A DNA stretch of 10,844 nucleotides from Candidatus Woesearchaeota archaeon (GTDB lineage: Archaea > Nanobdellota > Nanobdellia > Woesearchaeales > ARS49), in assembly GCA_023261345.1 (NCBI GenBank), contig JAHFPE010000010.1, forward strand, positions 1-10,844, read 5' to 3'. Positions within the stretch are counted from its first letter, which is position 1. Each line of letters opens with the position of its first letter. Positions 1 through 7,700 of this stretch are shown one piece after another. The notes beneath the pieces are model-generated. The model saw nothing but the letters and a program-made list of their open reading frames with translations, made no database searches and was not told the DNA's origin. The position numbers and the translations under genes are program-made.

Positions 1-1053
1 GAAACACAAACAACGCGAACAACAAAATTACCTCTTGAAGGAATAGAAGAAACAACACCACTTTATTTTGAAGACTATGCATTGCTCATGTTTGAAGCGA
101 AAATACTCCGTATTATTGGCAACAATGTCATACTTAACAAGACCGCGTTCTATCCTACAAGCGGAGGGCAACTTCATGATACGGGAACATTAAACGGAAC
201 TCAAGTAATTGACGTTTTCAAACAAGGAACTGTTATTGTGCACGTACTCGAGGGCAATTTTGCGTTCAAAGAAGGAACTACGATTCATGGAATCATCAAC
301 AAAGAACGAAGAACACAATTATCCATTCATCATACTGCGACGCACATCATTAATGCAGCAGCTCATCGAATTCTTGGCAATCACGCTAACCAAGCATCAG
401 CAAAAAAAGACGTTGACAAAGCATACATTGACATCACACATTATGACGTGCTCACACCTGAAGAACTTGCGCGAATAGAAAAAGAAGCGAACGCTATTGT
501 CGAAGAGCACATAAACACAGATCTTTCATTTATGACAAGAACAGACGCTGAAAAAGCATTTGGCGTGCGCATTTATCAAGGAGGAGCAGTCCCTGGAAAA
601 CTACTTCGGATCGTACAAATTCCAGAAGTTGACGTACAAGCATGTGGAGGAACTCATCTGCACAACACGAAAGAAGTAGGCAGAATAAAAATTCTTAAAA
701 CAACAAAAGTAAAAGATGGAGTCATTAGAATATTTTTTGCAGCAGGCAATGCAGCAGAGCAATTAGAACAACTGGAACACAGCAGAATACAAGAACTTGC
801 AACACTCCTCCATGTGCATCCTAGTCAAGTGCCTGCACGCGCGAAAGAACTTTTGGAGAAATGGAAACTCGCACGAAAATCTGCAACTAAAGGACTAACA
901 ATAGATCCACAAACATTCGTTCTCACGTCAAAGGCAGAAAGTACAGGAGATATACTTGCAGAAACATCAACAATTCTTGGAACACAAGTAGAATATCTTG
1001 CAAAAAGCATACTGCGATTTCTTGAAGAACTTGAAAAGTACAAACGAACTTAG
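1..1053 (+). CDS. alaS: Alanyl-tRNA synthetase, archaeal type, C-terminal part (5' end outside window)
   Basis: This is the 3' part of the enzyme that charges tRNA-Ala and clears mischarged Ser/Gly-tRNA. The frame is open to base 1 with no ATG in the first 81 bases, so the gene continues upstream; the TTG at 82 is not a credible start because the conserved lead-in (LYFEDYALLMFEA) runs across it. Seen: the editing-domain motif TAFYPTSGGQ, the zinc/active-site pair HxxxH (bases 331-345, within HHTATH) and CGGTH (643-657), and YQGGAVPGK. All are typical of archaeal AlaRS and related AlaX editing proteins. After the editing domain only about 130 residues remain: two helical segments ending in EKWK and EELEKYK. 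The glycine-rich motif of the usual C-Ala (DHHA1) domain is not visible, so the tail looks shortened. A stand-alone AlaX is less likely because the open frame extends upstream without a start. Confidence 0.93.
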   Translation, partial: ETQTTRTTKLPLEGIEETTPLYFEDYALLMFEAKILRIIGNNVILNKTAFYPTSGGQLHDTGTLNGTQVIDVFKQGTVIVHVLEGNFAFKEGTTIHGIINKERRTQLSIHHTATHIINAAAHRILGNHANQASAKKDVDKAYIDITHYDVLTPEELARIEKEANAIVEEHINTDLSFMTRTDAEKAFGVRIYQGGAVPGKLLRIVQIPEVDVQACGGTHLHNTKEVGRIKILKTTKVKDGVIRIFFAAGNAAEQLEQLEHSRIQELATLLHVHPSQVPARAKELLEKWKLARKSATKGLTIDPQTFVLTSKAESTGDILAETSTILGTQVEYLAKSILRFLEELEKYKRT

Positions 1054-1056
1054 AAA

Positions 1057-1563
1057 ATGAACAGTCAAACAATTAACCCTTTTGCGGATGATCTTGACAC
1101 GTATATAAATGTTCTACACAAAGATGGAATTGGAAGTTGTGAGGATATTGCTTTTCGCAAATTGATGAAAGAAAGATATCCTGACGCAACATTCGGACCT
1201 CAAAAAGTAAGGCGTGTATTTACCGGCGTACGACTACTGTATATGCTAAGTATAATGCACGCAGAACATCAACAGTGTGCGGGGCGAGTGTCCCTATCAT
1301 ATTTGGGCGAGGAACAAGGTTTAATAGACATAGTAGATGAGGGAAGATTAAGTGAATCATCAAGAATACTCGATCACAATGCAATAAAAACCGCGATTGA
1401 CGAGTATGTTACCCTTGTAGAAACCTACTGTTTGGACTCTCCTGAAGAACTACGATACCAAGAAAAGATTTGCTCAAAAGATCAAAGAAGCTCTTCAGAC
1501 ATCTCGAAAGGCTTGCATCTTATACGCGCAGGAATGAAAGGAATTCACGAAGCCACAAAATAG
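1057..1563 (+). CDS. Hypothetical 168-aa protein downstream of alaS
   Basis: I do not recognise this protein. It starts with ATG three bases after the alaS stop codon, on the same strand, so the two are probably co-transcribed; no Shine-Dalgarno-like sequence precedes it. The protein has no signal peptide or membrane segment and looks soluble and mainly helical. It has a basic stretch around residues 47-60 (FGPQKVRRVFTGVRLLYML), an acidic middle, and scattered cysteines (residues near 28, 74, 124 and 138) without an obvious zinc-binding pattern. The context next to a tRNA synthetase does not reveal a role. It is accepted as a real gene because it is the longest open frame in the 560-base gap between alaS and the TPM gene, fits tightly behind alaS and has an ordinary amino-acid composition. 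Confidence 0.7.
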   Translation: MNSQTINPFADDLDTYINVLHKDGIGSCEDIAFRKLMKERYPDATFGPQKVRRVFTGVRLLYMLSIMHAEHQQCAGRVSLSYLGEEQGLIDIVDEGRLSESSRILDHNAIKTAIDEYVTLVETYCLDSPEELRYQEKICSKDQRSSSDISKGLHLIRAGMKGIHEATK

Positions 1564-1577
1564 GAATAGAATCGGTA

Positions 1578-1591
1578 GTAAAGATTAAAAT
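1578..1591 (+). promoter_or_regulatory. Candidate archaeal promoter (BRE + TATA-like box) of the TPM gene
   Basis: GTAAAG (1578-1583), which resembles a BRE, is followed directly by the A/T box ATTAAAATA. The box centre lies about 28 nt upstream of the ATG at 1616, which would place transcription start at or next to the start codon (leaderless mRNA). The same GTAAAG plus A/T box layout occurs before lemA. Assigned by position and sequence only. Confidence 0.45.
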
Positions 1592-1615
1592 ACCACTCTA
1601 TGAACTAACAAACAC

Positions 1616-2506
1616 ATGACTTCATCTCGATATTTGCATTCGATTATTCTCTATTTGCGTTACAGTGTGCCTATTCTTCTTTTATTTTTTTTATCCTCAA
1701 ATGTTCTTGGAATTTCAGTTCCTGCCCCCCAAGGAAACATCAATGATTTTGCAGGAGTATTAAGCAAAGAATGGAAAACAACACTCACTGAACTTACACA
1801 CCAAATAGAACAAAATACAAGCGTTCAAGTCGCAGTTGTCATCATTAATTCACTTGGAGATGTTGACAAAGAATCATATGCACTTGCAATTGGTGAACAA
1901 TGGGGAGTTGGACAAAAAAATAAAGACAACGGAATAGTGTTTCTCATTGCACTTCAAGAGAGAGAATACAGAATAGAGATTGGGAAAGGACTTGAAGGAA
2001 CACTCAATGACGCAAAAGTAGGAAGAATTGCACGAACATACCTTGTCTCAGCATTTAAACGCGAAGAATACGGACAAGGCATCTATGACACACTTGAAGC
2101 AATACGAAACGTAATTAGCCAAGAACCAGACACCCCTCTTGCAAGTGAGGATACTTCAGGTATTATTCACCTTATCTTACTTGGCTGGCTTGTTCTCGTC
2201 ATAATTCTTGCGAGTGTACAGCGAGATATTTCCCTCACAAAACGATATACACGATTTGGCCTAGGAAGCGGAATTGGGGTGATTGCAGGCTTCTTTTTTA
2301 GCTGGTTCATAGGAATAGACATTTTTTTTTACGCACTCACATTTCTCGTATTTTTTGCGATCATCAATTCTCCTCGTGTTCCAAAAGGAGGAAAAATAGG
2401 AGGATGGCTTGGCGGATTTGGCGGAGGAGGGTTGAATGGTGGAGGAAGTAGCGGAGGGTTTGGAGGAGGAGGATTTGGCGGTGGGGGTGCTGGTGGAGGA
2501 TGGTGA
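1616..2506 (+). CDS. TPM-domain (YgcG-like) membrane protein with glycine-rich C-terminus
   Basis: This is a membrane-anchored extracytoplasmic protein of the TPM family (Pfam TPM_phosphatase). Residues 1-32 form a signal peptide or anchor (hydrophobic run PILLLFFLSSNVLG). Residues about 39-170 carry the TPM domain, with NDFAGVLS at its start, then IAIGEQWG-type and DNGIVFLIA motifs and the RIEIGKGLEGTL element typical of the family. Two or three membrane segments follow (about 182-201 and 214-250), then a glycine tail (258-296) ending AGGGW, also typical. Family members are described as phosphatase-like or as helping photosystem or envelope protein assembly; the substrate here is unknown. 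A lemA gene follows 670 bases downstream, and TPM/LemA neighbours are common. The ATG at 1616 is chosen because it gives a complete signal peptide and fits the candidate promoter. Confidence 0.88.
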   Translation: MTSSRYLHSIILYLRYSVPILLLFFLSSNVLGISVPAPQGNINDFAGVLSKEWKTTLTELTHQIEQNTSVQVAVVIINSLGDVDKESYALAIGEQWGVGQKNKDNGIVFLIALQEREYRIEIGKGLEGTLNDAKVGRIARTYLVSAFKREEYGQGIYDTLEAIRNVISQEPDTPLASEDTSGIIHLILLGWLVLVIILASVQRDISLTKRYTRFGLGSGIGVIAGFFFSWFIGIDIFFYALTFLVFFAIINSPRVPKGGKIGGWLGGFGGGGLNGGGSSGGFGGGGFGGGGAGGGW

Positions 2507-2567
2507 ATTTGGAACCCAAATGAGATTACTGCTCATTAGAAAATTCGGATCTGCTCATAAAACGCAT

Positions 2568-2722
2568 TCTCTTGATTACGGCTAGCAATGCGATAAAAGA
2601 TATTCTTACTACAACTGGCAACGCACGATAAAATAAGAAATCTCTTACTTTATTCTCTTCACTACAACTAGCAACGAACAATATAAAGAAAGAAACGAAA
2701 TTCTCTATACCTAGCACTACGT
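2568..2722 (+). repeat. Degenerate interspersed repeat array (four units)
   Basis: Four imperfect copies of a short motif, consensus near ACTACAACTAGCAACGAA, usually led by a CTCTT-like pyrimidine tract. The G of the core (t/g)AGCAA or GGCAA lies at 2585, 2618, 2671 and 2714, giving spacings of 33, 53 and 43 bases; the clearest unit is at 2661-2678. The stretches between units are A-rich and differ from each other. The array leads 17 bases later into a G6/C6 hairpin. The same combination recurs at 10705-10844. Unit lengths and spacers are too irregular for CRISPR. Function is unknown. Confidence 0.6.
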
Positions 2723-2730
2723 ATTGCATA

Positions 2731-2760
2731 CGGGGGGAAGCGTCCCCCCGACAACCCCCC
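2731..2760 (+). repeat. G6/C6 hairpin with a second C6 tract
   Basis: CGGGGGG (2731-2737) pairs perfectly with CCCCCCG (2744-2750) across a six-base loop, giving a 7-bp GC-only stem in an otherwise A/T-rich region. A second run of six C (2755-2760) could compete for the same G tract. The left arm and part of the loop recur at 10829-10844 behind the other repeat array, so this hairpin is part of the repeated element. It could be a terminator or processing signal, but no T tract follows immediately. Confidence 0.6.
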
Positions 2761-2792
2761 TCACGACGATGAAATGGAGGCCAAAATAAATA

Positions 2793-2873
2793 CGTTTTAC
2801 TTTTCATTTTTTCGGAGGTTCTGGAGGTACAAATTCATTCTGGGTTAAGAATCTGTATACGGGTGATGGTTAG
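2793..2873 (+). other. Possible coding remnant (C-terminal fragment)
   Basis: One frame reads 26 codons to a TAG at 2871-2873 and contains a glycine-rich phrase, FFGGSGGTNSFWVKN, that looks protein-like. It has no start codon and is closed upstream by a TAA at 2787-2789. It may be the decayed 3' end of a lost gene, or chance. Confidence 0.15.
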
Positions 2874-2881
2874 TGTTTTTT

Positions 2882-2934
2882 ATTAAAAATTTCGCAGGGT
2901 CTAAAACCTCGCACTTTAGTGCGAAATTTTTAAT
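2882..2934. repeat. Long palindrome 1 (15-bp perfect arms)
   Basis: The 15-base left arm 2882-2896 (ATTAAAAATTTCGCA) is the exact reverse complement of 2920-2934. The 23-base centre contains a small GGGT/ACCT hairpin (2897-2909) and CGCAC-TTTA-GTGCG (2910-2923). The latter overlaps the right arm, so the element can fold either as one long stem or as a three-way junction. Two copies of TCGCA compete for one TGCGA. It lies two bases from a second palindrome. It could be a terminator after the TPM gene, a MITE-like or IS200/IS605-end-like remnant, or a structured RNA. Confidence 0.65.
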
Positions 2935-2936
2935 CC

Positions 2937-3012
2937 CAAAAACTCGCGGTGTGGCGAGGAGCGTAAACCGTGGGCTTTAGCCCGCGGATAGCTCCGAGCA
3001 ACCGAGTTTTTG
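2937..3012. repeat. Long palindrome 2 (nested stems, T-rich 3' side)
   Basis: Three nested stems are visible: outer CAAAAACTCG (2937-2946) with CGAGTTTTTG (3003-3012), middle GGAGC (2958-2962) with GCTCC (2991-2995), and inner CCGTGGGC (2968-2975) with GCCCGCGG (2980-2987) around a TTTA loop; the inner stem has one G-T wobble. The apex GGGC-TTTA-GCCC shares the TTTA loop of palindrome 1. On the plus strand the right arm ends in T5, as expected of a terminator. The nested GC-rich apex also resembles the subterminal hairpins of IS200/IS605-type elements, but no transposase gene is present. Confidence 0.6.
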
Positions 3013-3140
3013 TTATTAGTTGTTCAACTTTTTATTGTTAGAAAAAAGAAAATGTTGCATAAATACAATTCTGCCTTTTCTAAAAATAAGAAATATCTTC
3101 AGAAAAGCAGCAATGTACTTTTCTACAGAGCCAGATTAAC
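3013..3140. other. A/T-rich spacer without recognisable content
   Basis: Between palindrome 2 and the lemA promoter I see no open frame of note, no tRNA-like fold and no further copy of the repeat unit. It is probably the distal part of the lemA upstream region. Confidence 0.4.
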
Positions 3141-3154
3141 GTAAAGCTTTAATA
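3141..3154 (+). promoter_or_regulatory. Candidate archaeal promoter of lemA
   Basis: GTAAAG (3141-3146) followed by the A/T box CTTTAATA (3147-3154). The box centre is about 27 nt from the ATG at 3177, consistent with a leaderless transcript. The arrangement matches the one before the TPM gene, where GTAAAG is 38 nt from the ATG compared with 36 here. Confidence 0.5.
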
Positions 3155-3176
3155 CATCAGGTGTATTAAGAAGATT

Positions 3177-3749
3177 ATGAAGACCGGAATGAAAGTACTT
3201 ATTGGAGTTGTAATTCTAGTTCTTCTCTCCCTCTTCTGGTTTGTAGGTACCTATAACAACCTTATCGCTAAATCATCAGCAGTAGATAGTAGTTGGGCAG
3301 ATGTACAAGCACAGTACCAACGTAGAGTTGATTTGATTCCAAATCTTGTAAATACAGTGAAAGGTTATGCTACACACGAAGAAAAATTATTTACTGAAAT
3401 AACTGCATTACGTTCGCAATGGCAAGACGCAGCAGCACGAAAAGATACAACAGCAAGCGCGCAAGCAGCAAACGGAATTGATAATGCCATCAGCAGACTT
3501 CTTGTTGTGGTTGAAAGCTATCCAAATTTGAAAGCAAATGAGAATTTTCTAAGCTTGCAGGACGAACTAGCAGGAACAGAAAATAGAGTTGGACTTGCAC
3601 GAACACGATTCAATGCAGCTGTGCAGGACTACAACATTGCAATACAACGATTTCCAACAAACATTCTTGCTGGCATGTTCGGCTTTAGCGCGAGAACATA
3701 CTTCCAAGCAGATGCTGGTTCTGATAAGGCGCCAATGGTTAAGTTCTAA
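3177..3749 (+). CDS. lemA: LemA family membrane protein
   Basis: A small envelope protein with one N-terminal membrane segment (residues about 6-24) and a helical LemA domain. Family signatures are clear in order: TYNNLI (25-30), SSWADVQAQYQRRVDLIPNL (38-57, including the near-invariant QRR-DLIPNLV block), GYATHEEKLF (63-72), YPNLKANENF (115-124), a TENRVGLARTRFNAAVQDYN stretch (134-153) and FPTNILAGMFGF (159-170). The length of 190 aa is normal. LemA proteins form helical bundles outside or at the membrane; their precise role is not established, but they commonly neighbour TPM-domain genes, as here. The ATG at 3177 fits the promoter; the ATG four codons later (MKVLIG) would also give a good membrane segment. 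The next gene follows after 41 bases. Confidence 0.95.
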   Translation: MKTGMKVLIGVVILVLLSLFWFVGTYNNLIAKSSAVDSSWADVQAQYQRRVDLIPNLVNTVKGYATHEEKLFTEITALRSQWQDAAARKDTTASAQAANGIDNAISRLLVVVESYPNLKANENFLSLQDELAGTENRVGLARTRFNAAVQDYNIAIQRFPTNILAGMFGFSARTYFQADAGSDKAPMVKF

Positions 3750-3760
3750 ATTTAGGAATC

Positions 3761-3768
3761 AATAAATA
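3761..3768 (+). promoter_or_regulatory. Weak candidate TATA box of the 315-aa gene
   Basis: AATAAATA lies about 26 nt upstream of the ATG at 3791, the same distance as the other candidate promoters, but lacks the GTAAAG element. The downstream genes could instead be read from the lemA promoter, as the lemA gap is only 41 bases. Confidence 0.3.
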
Positions 3769-3790
3769 GTCTGTTTCTTCATGAAACCGA

Positions 3791-4738
3791 ATGCGTGGTC
3801 AGCTAAGTGTTTTCTTGATTCTAGGGTTAGTGATTCTTATCATTTTTTTTGTTATTTTACCTTTTCAATCATTCAAATTAAGTTCTGTTAGCCAAGATAC
3901 TACTGCAGCGCTTCAAATACAACTTCATTCGTGTGCGAATGATGATGCAAGAGAACTTGTCGAGGTGTTTGGTCTTGAAGGCGGACAGTTATTGAAAGAA
4001 AATACAACGCTTCCAATTGTTTCGCTCTATCAGTATGGAAAAAGTACCTTACCTCCCATTGACATATGGCAAGAACGTATCGAACAAGGTTTTCGTGAAG
4101 TGATCAAACGTTGTACGCTCGCATTAGTGCAGCAAGGAGTACAAATTGAGTCACTTACGCCAACTATAAACGTCACGATTTCTAATGAATCACTTATTCT
4201 CACTTCAACACCTACATATGTCGTAAAAACACAAACCACAACTCAACGAGGAGAATCGTTGAGTATCAAAGTAGATGTGCCCTTGGGTTTGATGTATACT
4301 CAAGTTAAAACAATACTCCAAGAACTAACTTCTTCTCCCGCAATACCTCTCACTACATTCGCACAGTCACTATTTGATATTGACCTTATTACGCAAACAA
4401 ATTATCACCTGTATAAGATACAAGATCAAACAACTTCTTATGTATTCATGTTCGGCGCATTATACACGAATCAAAGCGTTTCACGAGAGTCTGCTTCTAT
4501 TCGTATACTTAACCCTCGAGAAACATTCGATATTCCTATTGGTAAACCTTTTAGTTTTACAATTCGCGTTAATGGAACTCCACAACGATTTATGGCAAAC
4601 ACTGATTTGTTTACAATTACAAACAAAGGAATAATAGAGTTCATACCAAAAAAAGCAGGACTTAATCTTGTAGATGTCGGAGTAATCGGTAACAATGGAG
4701 GAATGGACAGTGCGCAATACCTCTTTATTATTCACTAG
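3791..4738 (+). CDS. Membrane-anchored extracellular protein with RGQ signal and C-terminal Ig/cadherin-like domain
   Basis: The function is unknown. The N-terminus MRGQLSVF followed by a long hydrophobic stretch (residues 5-28) resembles the archaeal class III (pilin-like, K/R-G-Q) signal seen in many DPANN surface proteins; the leader before Q is only three residues, so processing is uncertain. Residues 40-66 contain a conserved-looking HSCANDDARELV...GLEGGQL element; Cys48 and Cys108 are the only cysteines and could form a disulfide outside the cell. The C-terminal part (about 245-315) is beta-rich, with a spacing like bacterial/archaeal Ig- or cadherin-like domains (FDIPIGKPFSFTIRV, then GIIEFIPKKAGLNLVDVGV). 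The gene overlaps the next by up to 44 bases, so the two are very likely co-translated and their products may interact at the surface. Confidence 0.75.
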   Translation: MRGQLSVFLILGLVILIIFFVILPFQSFKLSSVSQDTTAALQIQLHSCANDDARELVEVFGLEGGQLLKENTTLPIVSLYQYGKSTLPPIDIWQERIEQGFREVIKRCTLALVQQGVQIESLTPTINVTISNESLILTSTPTYVVKTQTTTQRGESLSIKVDVPLGLMYTQVKTILQELTSSPAIPLTTFAQSLFDIDLITQTNYHLYKIQDQTTSYVFMFGALYTNQSVSRESASIRILNPRETFDIPIGKPFSFTIRVNGTPQRFMANTDLFTITNKGIIEFIPKKAGLNLVDVGVIGNNGGMDSAQYLFIIH

Positions 4739-7700
4739 TTGCCTGATCGTACTCACGCTTTGTACTATTCTTATTAGTCTTAGTAGTTTCGTGATTGCAA
4801 GTAATCATGAGGTTCCATTGTTCTTAAGAAACCCAACTCAAGCCTCTTTCGATACTGTTCCAAATAATCAGCGTACGGCAGATCTTCTTTTCTCTGCATT
4901 CAAATTTAGTGCTAGTCCGGACTTTTTTAGAAATATCCCTGAAACAGAGCAAAAAAAATACTTTCACATGCTAGCCCAGGGGAAGATTAGCACTGATAAA
5001 GGCGTACCAGTGGAGGTTCAAAATGAAGAAATTGTGAAATACATGCTGGTTACAGCAGCTAATAATCCTGATACTGCCAAAAAAATATTTAGCGATCCAG
5101 ATACGCTCATACTTGCAAAGAGATATTTTCTCTCGAGCACACCAAAACCAAGTTCGCTTCTTGGTGTCCCGCCAATAGTTATAGAGCAATTTCTTTCAAG
5201 CATAAGTAGTAGGAAATTTTCTCTCTCAGCGCTTGTTGACACACAAGAAAAAACTAGTACTCTTGGGAAGGAAGAAGGACTTTATATGACTGAATCAACT
5301 AGAGAAATACTCATTTTCAATCCTCCCTCAAAAATTCCAATTACGATTGCTAAGTCTTTAAGAGATCCAGCAAATACAGAAGCTATACTTCCTCCTGACG
5401 TTACTATTTCAGCAGAAAAAAATGGAGGTTGGAAAATAAGCTCAGATAAGGAACCTACTCATGCAGTAATTATTCGTGGCGAGGAAGGAACTCTGAGTTC
5501 GAACAATGGAAATCTTCTACTTACTACAGGTGCGAATTCTGTAGTTATCCTAGGAAACAAGAATGTTCAGGATTCGTCATTACTAGAAACCACTTTTGAG
5601 AGCGTAAATAACCAAATTCATATTACTGATAGTAAATACAGATCTCTTGTTATTGAAGGCAACGTACAATACAACTCGCATGATGGAAGCGCGATCATAA
5701 CACTTCCTGACGGAAAAACTATTACAGTAATTATTGAACCCAAAGGAACGTTTACGTACAAAAATCAAGCAGAGACTGTCACTGAATGGAAAAAACATTT
5801 TGAAGAACTTGGAAAAATCTCGACTCATAAAGACCTTTCATCATCATTGTACGGAAGTATAGAATTCTCGAATGCACGTGTAGAAATATCTGATGGAAAA
5901 CACACGCTATGGGCATCAACTGAACAGTTCGGCACAATGCTGCTTACTGACCTATCAAGAGAGATGCGCGGTCAACTAACCATAGATGATCAACGAACAA
6001 TAGACTTATTCTTTAGAACAAAGCGATTCGAAGGAAAATCTGCAAAACTTCTAGAGCCGGTAATTGCTGATTTTTCCAAACTTATCAAAGAAAATGAAAA
6101 AAACTTGCTTACCCCTGCATTTATTTCTGAAGCAGCCAAGCTTTTTACAGTAGCCGCAGATTCGCTTCAGTTAAAAGACACAGAACTCACGAGCATTCCA
6201 ATTATAAAAGAAGCAAAACTTATTGTGCTTATAGATAGTTTCACAGGAGGAAAACTAGCACAACAAATCAATGAAATAAAAAAAGACTTCGGTGGATATT
6301 CAGAACTTGATAAAGAACAAAGAATAGGTGTGATTATGGAGCAGTTTAAGAATTTGCCAATTGCAGGTAAGCTTGCGAATGCGCTAGTGCGTAATTATGA
6401 TCTAGCGGTTTCTAGTGCATTTAAAGAAGTGGTTTTAGATCTCACGCTTGTAAAAAAAGATGAACAAAAGACATTCGTACTCGCAAACGTAAATGAAGGA
6501 GCGATAACGGGAATTGCTGTTGGGGATACAACACTTGGAATAGGAACGAGAATACGAACAGAATATGCGCAGCAAACAGAAGAAGCAACACTACACAAAG
6601 CACGCGTGACACTAGGTGGTGTGTTCGATAGCACGCCACAAGTACCAGGAATTATACTCACAAAAAACATGGATAGTACAGCAACAATAACACGATCAAC
6701 TCCAGAAGGAACTGGAGAGGTTCAATACCAAACTCGTATCCGACCAATTGCATCTACTGATGAGAAAGATGTCACACAGTTTCCAGCATCAAAAAAACAA
6801 GAAACGCTTTCAAAATTCGAGTATTTTGTGGATAGCCGCACACCACCAGAACGCATGGATCTCCCGGGAAATGTAGGATTAATTGATGAGGATAAAAAAA
6901 AGGAACTATCTTTGGGATTTCAAATTCGTCAAGGTTTACTTTCATTTCAACTTCAAAGTAGCAGTGGTACGACAAGCACTACAGTTAAGATACCTCCTGT
7001 ATCTCTGTATGTTGAGGAGGGAAAGATTAGAACTTCCTCGATTAATCAAGAACCAATAATTCTCACCCATGGTACAGAAAAACTTTATGAAGAACTTCCT
7101 TTTGTTGACGCCGCGATCACACTTGATAGAATAAATGTTGACACGGGCCAACTTTATTTAAAAATAGAGCATGGCCGAAGAAGTGATCTGCCGCTTGTGC
7201 TTGAAGGATATGGACACAAAACAGAATTTACAGGACAATACGACTTAAGCGGTTCTGTCTTAACAGGAACAGATGGTAAAACAGGAGTTGTTTATCATAT
7301 TGAAGGAACAAAAGATAGCCACATTCAAGTATTCAAAGAAGGAGAACAAGAATCAATAGCTGGAAAATCAAGACCGATTATTGATGCAGATGTCACATCA
7401 TTACTTCTCTATGGAGAGCTAGGAGCAACCGGTAAACAAGAAATAAAAAACACATTTATGCTTGTGTCAAAGAACAATGAACCTGTTCTCGTTCCGCTTC
7501 CACTCGTGGGCAGTACGAGTTTTAAGGATAATGGAAAACCCATCAAGGTTGATTTTACATACGGGAAAGCAGAAGATACGCTTAGCACTTTAGGAATTCC
7601 ATGGTTAAAAGTGACCGCAACTCCAGAAGAATCAACACAAATTGAAGGAATCAAAAGTAACTTCATCGGAAAACTACCTCAAGTAACAGTTGAAAATTCT

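Noticed and set aside
82..1053. Stand-alone AlaX editing protein starting at the TTG at 82
   Set aside because: The reading frame and the conserved lead-in continue upstream to base 1, as in a full-length AlaRS.
2568..2722. CRISPR array
   Set aside because: Units are imperfect and spacing varies from 33 to 53 bases; no constant repeat, no leader and no cas gene.
2731..2760. G-quadruplex on the minus strand
   Set aside because: Only two G6 tracts are present on that strand, so a normal four-tract quadruplex would need each tract split; the hairpin explains the sequence better.
2526..2807. 93-codon open frame on the minus strand across the repeat array
   Set aside because: It is a by-product of the repeats and the G/C hairpin; the translation is low-complexity and no promoter or neighbour supports it.
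2882..3012. tRNA or other known RNA gene in the structured region
   Set aside because: No cloverleaf, no T-loop sequence and no 3' acceptor pattern; only nested palindromes are seen.
3013..3030. Extra copy of the repeat unit (reverse complement of TTATTAGTTG)
   Set aside because: The match to CAACTAGCAA is short and A/T-rich; too weak to count.
6395..6670. Minus-strand frames inside the giant secreted-protein gene
   Set aside because: They are rich in Ser/Val/Phe as expected of antisense translation and lie within a continuous 1332-codon gene.
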